Below are positions 58,086 through 64,000 of a stretch of 64,000 nucleotides of DNA, one piece after another. Position 1 is the stretch's first letter. The number at the start of each line of letters is the position of its first letter. Both the position numbers and the translations under genes were made by a program. The notes under the pieces were generated by a model that ran no database searches, was not told the DNA's origin, and saw only the letters and a list, made by a program, of their open reading frames with translations. This DNA comes from Streptomyces blattellae (lineage in GTDB: Bacteria > Actinomycetota > Actinomycetes > Streptomycetales > Streptomycetaceae), in contig NZ_WJBG01000161.1 in the NCBI RefSeq assembly GCF_009709555.1, positions 62,001-126,000 of the forward strand, in the 5' to 3' direction.

Positions 58086-61001
58086 TTATTCGAGAAGCTC
58101 CGCGTACGCGCCCATGGCCAGGGCGATGTCCGCCTGGGCCCAGAACCGGTGATAGGTGAAGGAGGGCGCGGCCCCACCCGCCAGATAGCTCTCGATCTTC
58201 GACCATGCCGGATCGTCCTCGTAGAACGACCGGATCGAGTCGAACGTCGACGACGAGTCGATCACGTCACCGTTCGGCATGGTGCCGCTCCAGCCGGACG
58301 GGACGTACACGGCGTCGTCGAACCGGCTGTAGTCCGCGCGGGTCTCGGGAACGGCGATCCCCAGCGCGTCCTGGTGGTTGTCCCACATGCCGTCCAGCAA
58401 CGCCTTCGCCGTCGACGCGGCCTCCGCGTCCCCGGACCGATCCGCGTAGTACGTCAGCGTCTTGGCGTACGCGGCAGCCACACCGACATCGTTCGTGTAG
58501 TCGGCGACAGTCACGTGAAGTCCGCTGTTGGCACCCGGACTTGACGGATTCCAGGTGTCGGGCTGGCCCGACCACTGAAGCGTCGCCGGGATCTGGTACG
58601 TACCGTCGGGATGGACGGTCGTCTCGGACAGCGCCCAGTCGACCCACTTGTCGAGCACCGCCTTCGCCTCGGCGTTCCCCGTCTGCTGGTAGTACTCGGC
58701 CACCCGCTCCATCGACCACGCCTGGAAGCCGAACCACTGGTTTGACGGCGGGTCGTGGTAGACGGGCTGCTGGTCGTAGTACATGCCGTAGAACGTCGAC
58801 GTCCCGGCCGGCGGAGTCGCGTACCGGCCCGCCCAGCTGTTGGTCGCGCCGCCCGCGATGGCGCCCTCGTCGGACTGCAGCCAGCGGTAGAACTCCAGCT
58901 GCCGGTCGAGCGAGGTGGCCCAGTCCTGCTGTCCGGTCGCCGACCGGGGCCTCAGATCGGCGGAGGAGCTCAGCGCGTAGGCCGCCATGGGGTTCTGGTA
59001 GCCGCCGTGCACATGGCTGGAGCCGATGCGCCAGGCCCAGCCCGCCGAGGTGTCGGTGGCACCGCCCCACGCGTAGTACCAGGACATCAGGTACGTCGAG
59101 GAGTCCTTGCCGGTGCCGGCCGGGCAGGTGGACGGTCCGACGCAGTTGCCGACCCGCTTGAAGTACTTGTCGTAGGTGGAGTAGCGCAGATAGTCGCCCA
59201 TCTTCGCGGCCTTGCTCACGGTCGCGGAGACCTCGCTGCCGTTGCCCTGCTCCTTCGCCCAGACGTCCGCCCAGTACGCGGCCTGCACGGCGCGCGCGTC
59301 GGCGTCGGGGGCGTTGGTGTACTTCCACTGCTCGGCGTAGGAGGAGTCACCGGTGAACAGGTCCAGGTACCCGTTCTGGCCGCCGTACGTGAACTCGTCG
59401 CAGGTCGGCTGCGGCACCGTCTCCCACACCGACTCCTGCGCGCCGCGCTGGAAGGTGTTGATGTACGACGGTCCCGTGTCCGTCGGTCCGGCCTCGCAGT
59501 TGCCGGGCGAGTTGCCGTAGCCGTAGACGTTGTCGACGTCCTGGAGCCAGTGCATGCCGTAGACGTCGTCCGTGCCGTACGCCGCCCTCAGCTCGGCGGC
59601 GATCGGGTCCGAGCCGACCGGGACCGACGAGTCGAGCTGCGCCGGGTACTCGTTCGGGGTGTCCAGCTCGGGGGCGTAGGTCGCCGGGTCCGAGGCGTTG
59701 TAGAACGAGTTGGTCGGCTGGTCGGCGTGGGTCGGGATCATGTACCTCTCCATGGTGTCCCAGGCCTCGTTGAACTTGGACCAGTCGCCGGTGACCTTGC
59801 CGTACTGGGCCTGCAGCCAGAGAAGGTAGCTGTACGCCTCCGACGTGGTCTCATGGCCGTGGTCCGGCGCCTCGACGATCAGCGTCTCGACCGAGTGGTA
59901 GGGGATGCCCTCGGGGGAGAAGTAGCCGCTCGCCGGGTTGGTGATCCTGCCGTAGAGCTCCAGGAAACGGGCGTCGTACTCCTTCGTCGTCTCGATCTGG
60001 GTGACCGTGACGGCGGCCCTCGCGTGCCCGGTGGCGGACGACTCGAACGTCGCCGCGCCCGTGCCCGACGAGTCCGCCGTGATCGTCACCGGCTGCGCGG
60101 TGTCCCAGTTCGACGGAGTGAAGGTGAGGGACGCCCCACCGGTCACCGACAGGCCCGAGTTTCCGTCCGTCCGGGCCGTCGTGACGGTCACGTTCGCGGA
60201 CGGCTGCGTCGACAGCTTCACCTCGTACGTGCCCGTCCTGCCCTGCTGGACGGCGAGTTGGTTGGTCGAGGCCACCACGGCGGGACCCGAGGCGACCGTG
60301 ATGCCGACCGGCGTGGAGGTGCCGGACGCGCCCAGGCTGTCGTACGCCCTCGCCACCAGCGAATGACTGCCCACGGTCAAGCTTGAGACCGAGAGCGAGT
60401 ACGGCGCGCTGGTGTCGGTGCCGAGCAGCGTGGTGTCGTCGTAGAACTCGACCCTGCTGACCGTCGCGCCGTCGGCCGCCGCCGCGGTGGCCGCGAGCGG
60501 GACCGCGTCACCCTGCGAGTAGACGGCGCCCGCGGCCGGGCTGGTCAGCACGGTGATCGGCGGCTGGTGTGCGCCCGTGCAGGCCGTGCCGTTGATCGCG
60601 AAGCTCGTGGGCGCGGTGTTGGTGCCGCTGTAGGTGAACTGCGCGCCGGCCGAGACGGCGGCTCCGGCCGCGATCGTCGCGTTGTGCGAGGCGTTCTGCA
60701 CGGTGACGGTCTGACCGGACTGGGACCAGGTGCCGTTCCAGCCGTTGGTCAGCCTCTGGTTGCCCGAGTAGGCATACGTCAGGGTCCAGCCGCTGATCGG
60801 GTCCGTACCGCGGTTGGTGATCGTCAGGTCCGCGGTGAAGCCGGAGCCCCAGTCGTTGGTCTTGTAGTCGACGCTGCACTGAAGTGCCGCCGCACGGGCG
60901 GGCGTCGATCCCGCCGACAGCATCGTGAAAGGGAGCGCGAGGGCCGCCACGACAGCGGTCCACAAACGCCGCCGGGCGCGGCGTCTCCTTCTGGGGGGCA
61001 T
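58086..61001 (-). CDS. GH48 exo-cellulase with N-terminal CBM2
   Basis: A 971-residue secreted cellobiohydrolase attacking cellulose from reducing ends. Order: basic signal peptide (1-38, RRRRRARRRLWTAVVAALALPFTMLSAG); CBM2 (about 39-142: LQCSVDYKTNDWGSGFTADLTITNRGTDPISGWTLTYAYSGNQRLTNGWN); two Ig-like modules (about 150-325); GH48 domain (about 335-971) with the general-acid motif DHGHETTSEAYSYLLWLQAQYGKV, MHWLQDVDNVYGYGN and HRFWAQADIALAMGAYAELLE at the end. The ATG 61001 has AAGGAGG upstream. A perfect CebR box (61049) lies 48 bases upstream, so cellobiose-type induction is expected. Confidence 0.94.
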   Translation of the reverse strand: MPPRRRRRARRRLWTAVVAALALPFTMLSAGSTPARAAALQCSVDYKTNDWGSGFTADLTITNRGTDPISGWTLTYAYSGNQRLTNGWNGTWSQSGQTVTVQNASHNATIAAGAAVSAGAQFTYSGTNTAPTSFAINGTACTGAHQPPITVLTSPAAGAVYSQGDAVPLAATAAAADGATVSRVEFYDDTTLLGTDTSAPYSLSVSSLTVGSHSLVARAYDSLGASGTSTPVGITVASGPAVVASTNQLAVQQGRTGTYEVKLSTQPSANVTVTTARTDGNSGLSVTGGASLTFTPSNWDTAQPVTITADSSGTGAATFESSATGHARAAVTVTQIETTKEYDARFLELYGRITNPASGYFSPEGIPYHSVETLIVEAPDHGHETTSEAYSYLLWLQAQYGKVTGDWSKFNEAWDTMERYMIPTHADQPTNSFYNASDPATYAPELDTPNEYPAQLDSSVPVGSDPIAAELRAAYGTDDVYGMHWLQDVDNVYGYGNSPGNCEAGPTDTGPSYINTFQRGAQESVWETVPQPTCDEFTYGGQNGYLDLFTGDSSYAEQWKYTNAPDADARAVQAAYWADVWAKEQGNGSEVSATVSKAAKMGDYLRYSTYDKYFKRVGNCVGPSTCPAGTGKDSSTYLMSWYYAWGGATDTSAGWAWRIGSSHVHGGYQNPMAAYALSSSADLRPRSATGQQDWATSLDRQLEFYRWLQSDEGAIAGGATNSWAGRYATPPAGTSTFYGMYYDQQPVYHDPPSNQWFGFQAWSMERVAEYYQQTGNAEAKAVLDKWVDWALSETTVHPDGTYQIPATLQWSGQPDTWNPSSPGANSGLHVTVADYTNDVGVAAAYAKTLTYYADRSGDAEAASTAKALLDGMWDNHQDALGIAVPETRADYSRFDDAVYVPSGWSGTMPNGDVIDSSSTFDSIRSFYEDDPAWSKIESYLAGGAAPSFTYHRFWAQADIALAMGAYAELLE

Positions 61002-61048
61002 GTGCTGGTTCCTCCTTGCGGCTCGGGAGAAGTCAAGGCTTGAACCAG

Positions 61049-61062
61049 TGGGAGCGCTCCCA
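61049..61062. promoter_or_regulatory. CebR operator (perfect) upstream of GH48
   Basis: TGGGAGCGCTCCCA equals the published CebR consensus, the cellobiose/cellotriose-responsive repressor of Streptomyces cellulases. It sits 48 bases from the GH48 start and can control it on the minus strand. Confidence 0.9.
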
Positions 61063-61192
61063 TAGTGGAGACGGGTGGTCAAGGGGTCAAGGTGCTTGAA
61101 GAGTCGAAAAGATTCGATGGATTCCGCTAAGGAAAAGTCAAGCGCATCCCCTGTCCTTTACCGTCACTTGGCGATACCTTCCTTCGCACCAG

Positions 61193-61206
61193 TGGGAGCG
61201 ACTCCA
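61193..61206. promoter_or_regulatory. CebR-like operator (degenerate) upstream of GH5
   Basis: TGGGAGCGACTCCA matches the CebR consensus at 11 of 14 positions and lies 50 bases before the GH5 start, mirroring the distance of the perfect box from GH48. Confidence 0.7.
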
Positions 61207-61255
61207 TCAGTCGACGCGTCCGCCACGGCCGCGCCCGAGCTGCAAGGACTCGCTC

Positions 61256-62743
61256 ATGCGACACCCCCCGCGTTCAGGAGTTTTACTCGTCCTCTCAGCC
61301 GCCGCGGCGCTGGTCGGTACCGCGATCGCACCGGTCGTCACGGCGTCGGGAGCCACGCCCGCGTGCACGGTGGAGTACACCGTCACGAGCCAGTGGGACA
61401 CCGGCTTCCAGGGCGGCGTGACCATCACCAACAACATGGCCGCGGTGAGCGGTTGGCACCTCACCTTCGACTTCGCCGGCGGTCAGCAGGTCAGTCAGGG
61501 CTGGAACGCCAAGTGGTCCCAGTCCGGTACGACGGTGACCGCGGTCAACGAGAGCTGGAACGGCACGCTCGCCACCGGCGCGAGCGTCAGCGCCGGGTTC
61601 ATCGCCTCCGGGTCGGGGAGCACCGCCGCACCGACCTCGTTCCAGCTCAACGGCACGACCTGCAACGTCGACACCGAGCCGTCACCCTCGCCGACCGATC
61701 CACCCGACCCCGACCCCGACCCCGGCGCCGCGCCGCCCGTGCTGCGCGTCTCCGGGAACGAGCTCGTGGACTCCGGCGGCACCACCCGTCGCCTGCTCGG
61801 CGTGAACCGTTCCGGCGGTGAGTTCGCGTGCGTGCAGGGCTACGGCATCTGGGACGGGCCGGTGGACGACGCGGCCGTCAAGGCGATCGCCGACTGGAAC
61901 GCCAACACCGTCCGCATCCCGCTCAACGAGGAGTGCTGGCTGGGCCTGTCCAACATCAAGCCCGAGTACGCGGGCGCCAACTACATAGCCGCCGTCAAGG
62001 ACCTGGTGGCCAAGGTGGAGGCGCACGGCATGACGCCGATGGTCGAACTGCACTGGTCCTGGGGGCAGTACACCGGCAACTCGGCGGGCTGCTCCGACGT
62101 GCACGCCAGCTGCCAGAAACCGATGCCCAACATGCAGTACACACCGTCCTTCTGGACGTCGGTGGCGAACACCTTCAAGGACGACCCGGCGGTCGTGTTC
62201 GACCTGTTCAACGAGCCCTACCCGGACCGCGCCACCGCCACCGCCACCCAGGCGTGGCAGTGCTGGCGGGACGGCGGCACCTGCCCCGGCATCGGCTATG
62301 AGGTCGCCGGCATGCAGGACCTCGTCGACGCCATCCGGGGCACCGGCGCGCAGAACCTGATCCTGGCCGGCGGGCTCGCCTACTCGAACGACCTGAGCCA
62401 GTGGCTGACGTACCAGCCCACCGACCCGGCCGGCAATCTCGCCGCGGCCTGGCACGTCTACAACTTCAACTCCTGCGCGAACGAGAGCTGCTGGAACTCC
62501 ACGCTCGCCCCCGTCGCGGCCCAAGTGCCGCTGGTCGCCGGGGAGATCGGGGAGAACACCTGCGCGCACTCCTTCATCGACCAGGTCATGAAGTGGTTCG
62601 ACGACCGCGGCCTGTCCTACCTGGGCTGGACCTGGAACACGTGGAACTGCGGCTCCGGTCCGGCGCTGATCTCCAGTTACGACGGCACTCCCACGTCGTA
62701 CGGCATCGGGCTGCGTGATCACTTGCGCGCCCAGAACGGATAA
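61256..62743 (+). CDS. GH5 cellulase with N-terminal CBM2
   Basis: A 495-residue secreted endoglucanase. Signal (1-33), CBM2 (about 35-138: ACTVEYTVTSQWDTGFQGGVTITNNMAAVSGWHLTFDFAGGQQVSQGWNAKW), a Pro/Asp/Ser linker (PSPSPTDPPDPDPDPG, 144-160) and a GH5 catalytic domain (about 165-495). The acid/base glutamate is in FDLFNEPYPD (about residue 324), the nucleophile in PLVAGEIGENTC (about 426), and the substrate region HWSWGQYTG precedes them. It diverges from GH48 across a 254-base region with two CebR boxes. Confidence 0.93.
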   Translation: MRHPPRSGVLLVLSAAAALVGTAIAPVVTASGATPACTVEYTVTSQWDTGFQGGVTITNNMAAVSGWHLTFDFAGGQQVSQGWNAKWSQSGTTVTAVNESWNGTLATGASVSAGFIASGSGSTAAPTSFQLNGTTCNVDTEPSPSPTDPPDPDPDPGAAPPVLRVSGNELVDSGGTTRRLLGVNRSGGEFACVQGYGIWDGPVDDAAVKAIADWNANTVRIPLNEECWLGLSNIKPEYAGANYIAAVKDLVAKVEAHGMTPMVELHWSWGQYTGNSAGCSDVHASCQKPMPNMQYTPSFWTSVANTFKDDPAVVFDLFNEPYPDRATATATQAWQCWRDGGTCPGIGYEVAGMQDLVDAIRGTGAQNLILAGGLAYSNDLSQWLTYQPTDPAGNLAAAWHVYNFNSCANESCWNSTLAPVAAQVPLVAGEIGENTCAHSFIDQVMKWFDDRGLSYLGWTWNTWNCGSGPALISSYDGTPTSYGIGLRDHLRAQNG

Positions 62744-62749
62744 CCACAG

Positions 62750-62836
62750 CAACGGTCAACGTCCGCAACGGTCAACGTCCGCAACGGTCCGGTCCGCAAC
62801 GGTCAACGTCCGCACATGGTCAATTTCCGCAACGGA
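62750..62836 (+). repeat. 16-bp tandem repeats upstream of the GH6 gene
   Basis: Three exact CAACGGTCAACGTCCG units and two diverged ones (CAACGGTCCGGTCCG, CACATGGTCAATTTCCG) between the GH5 stop and the GH6 start. They fill most of the 109-base gap. Could affect expression of the following gene; no CebR box is seen here. Confidence 0.85.
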
Positions 62837-62852
62837 GAGGGAACCCGCACTC

Positions 62853-64000
62853 ATGAGTCGTACCAGAACTGCGATGCTCGCCGCCCTGGCGCTGGTCGCC
62901 GGGGCTTCCGGGACGGCGTTCGCCGTCGATACCGGCGGGGTGGAGGCGGCCGCCGTCCCCTGCACCGTCGACTACACGGTGCAGAACCAGTGGGACACCG
63001 GCTTCACCGCCGCGGTGACGGTCACCAACAACGGCGCCGCCAAGTCGGCTTGGGCGGTCAGGTGGTCGTACGCCGGAAACCAGACCATCACCAACGGCTG
63101 GAACGCGAGGTTCAGTCAGAGCGGGACCGCCGTCACCGCCGCCAACGAGTCCTACAACGGCACGCTGGCTACCGGCGGTTCGATCAGCTTCGGCTTCAAC
63201 GCCTCCTACAGCGGCAGCAACGCGCTGCCGACGACCTTCACCCTCGACGGCGTGACCTGCAACGTGGACGACGGTGGCGGCGATCCCACGGATCCGGACC
63301 CGGACCCGACCGGCCCACGGGTCGACAACCCGTACTCGGGCGCCAAGGTGTACGTGAACCCGGAGTGGTCCGCGAAGGCCGCCGCCGAGCCGGGCGGCAG
63401 CCGGATCGCCGACCAGCCGACGGGCGTGTGGCTCGACCGGACCGCCGCGATCAACGGGGTCAACGGCGGTATGGGGCTGCGTGACCACCTCGACGAGGCG
63501 CTGACGCAGAAGGGCTCCGACGAACTCGTCGTCCAGCTGGTGATCTACAACCTGCCGGGCCGGGACTGCGCCGCGCTCGCGTCCAACGGTGAGCTGGGCC
63601 CGACGGAGATCGACCGGTACAAGACCGAGTACATCGACCCGATCGCCGCGATCCTCGCCGACCCGAAGTACGCCGATCTGCGGATCGTGACGACCATCGA
63701 GATCGACTCGCTGCCCAACCTCGTCACCAACACCGGGAGCCGCCCGACGGCCACCCCGGAGTGCGATGTGATGAAGGCCAACGGCAACTACGTCAAGGGC
63801 GTCGGCTACGCGCTCAGCGAGCTGGGCGACGTGCCCAACGTCTACAACTACATCGACGCCGGGCACCACGGCTGGATCGGCTGGGACGACAACTTCGGCG
63901 CGTCCGCGAACATCATGCTGGAGGCGGCCACCGCCGAGGGCGCCACCGTCGACGACGTGCACGGCTTCATCGCCAACACCGCCAACTACAGCGCTCTGAG
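62853..64000 (+). CDS. GH6 cellobiohydrolase with N-terminal CBM2 (cut by window end)
   Basis: Partial gene: 382 codons and no stop before the window edge. Signal peptide (MSRTRTAMLAALALVAGASGTAFA, 1-24), CBM2 (about 36-135: CTVDYTVQNQWDTGFTAAVTVTNNGAAKSAWAVRWSYAGNQTITNGWNARF), an Asp/Pro linker (DPTDPDPDPTGP) and the start of a GH6 domain: NPYSGAKVYVNPEWSAKAAAEPGG, VQLVIYNLPGRDCAALASNGEL, TTIEIDSLPNLVT and NYIDAGHHGWIGWDDNF. The NLPGRDCAA type fits exo-acting GH6 enzymes working from non-reducing ends. The ATG at 62853 has AACGGAGAGGGAA upstream. Confidence 0.93.
   Translation, partial: MSRTRTAMLAALALVAGASGTAFAVDTGGVEAAAVPCTVDYTVQNQWDTGFTAAVTVTNNGAAKSAWAVRWSYAGNQTITNGWNARFSQSGTAVTAANESYNGTLATGGSISFGFNASYSGSNALPTTFTLDGVTCNVDDGGGDPTDPDPDPTGPRVDNPYSGAKVYVNPEWSAKAAAEPGGSRIADQPTGVWLDRTAAINGVNGGMGLRDHLDEALTQKGSDELVVQLVIYNLPGRDCAALASNGELGPTEIDRYKTEYIDPIAAILADPKYADLRIVTTIEIDSLPNLVTNTGSRPTATPECDVMKANGNYVKGVGYALSELGDVPNVYNYIDAGHHGWIGWDDNFGASANIMLEAATAEGATVDDVHGFIANTANYSAL

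Overview
The window is a 64 kb piece of a Streptomyces-type actinobacterial chromosome. This rests on very high GC with strong third-position bias, many GTG starts and ATGA/GTGA stop-start overlaps, F420-type and DUF574/DUF5753 families, a gvpO-A-F-G-(Y/Z)-J-L-S-K gas vesicle operon, narGHJI, and CBM2-linked cellulases behind CebR-type operators. From memory, the order (transketolase, stand-alone LigD polymerase, gas vesicles, sigma factor, nar, cellulases) resembles the SCO6490-SCO6546 region of S. coelicolor. No rRNA, tRNA or CRISPR was found.

Layout. 131-5216 is a coupled operon of peptide-degrading enzymes (M55, M20, S9, S66). 5378-11687 holds small membrane and metabolic genes, a mandelate-racemase-type enzyme, a broken F420-dependent oxidoreductase and a type II NADH dehydrogenase. 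The last is coupled to a transketolase and a LigD-type NHEJ polymerase (to 14454). 14515-18632 is the gas vesicle operon, with a 12-bp tandem array between gvpO and gvpA. 18646-24686 carries a small hydrophobic protein, a methyltransferase with a repeat-expanded tail, a PAP2-diacylglycerol kinase fusion, a histidine phosphatase, an ABC-F protein and a PfpI protein. 24693-31225 is a stress block: membrane protein, CBS protein, DUF2795 protein and pyruvate-oxidase-like enzyme (three SigB-type promoter candidates), next to a SigB/SigF-family sigma factor and PAS/GAF and GAF/ANTAR proteins. 31507-41811 has a cysteine-repeat surface protein, an aminotransferase-fold protein without its catalytic lysine, two metallo-hydrolases, a DedA protein, a MITE-like element, a holin-phosphodiesterase fusion, OsmC and a lone DnaK. 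41960-48181 is narGHJI in reverse; NarG has lost its N-terminal iron-sulfur ligand region. 48259-52362 has regulators and methyltransferases plus a WYL-regulator remnant. 52401-64000 is a polysaccharide-degradation block: rhamnogalacturonan lyase, lipoprotein, GH74, GH48, GH5 and a GH6 cut by the window edge.

How it works together. The GH48 exo-acting, GH5 endo-acting and GH6 exo-acting enzymes, each with a CBM2, form a complementary secreted cellulase set. GH48 and GH5 diverge from a 254-base region with two CebR-like operators. The sigma factor probably reads the GNNT-N14/15-GGGTRN promoters nearby, tying the oxidase, CBS and DUF2795 genes to stress.

Most unusual are signs of decay and repeat invasion. 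A family of ~30-40 base stem-loop repeats lies inside four genes at six places, in frame five times and frame-breaking once. NarG and the F420 oxidoreductase both have internal deletions removing cofactor-binding regions. A short inverted-repeat element sits on a gene's stop codon. Several tandem arrays (12, 16, 18 and 42 bp) lie at gene ends or inside a surface protein.
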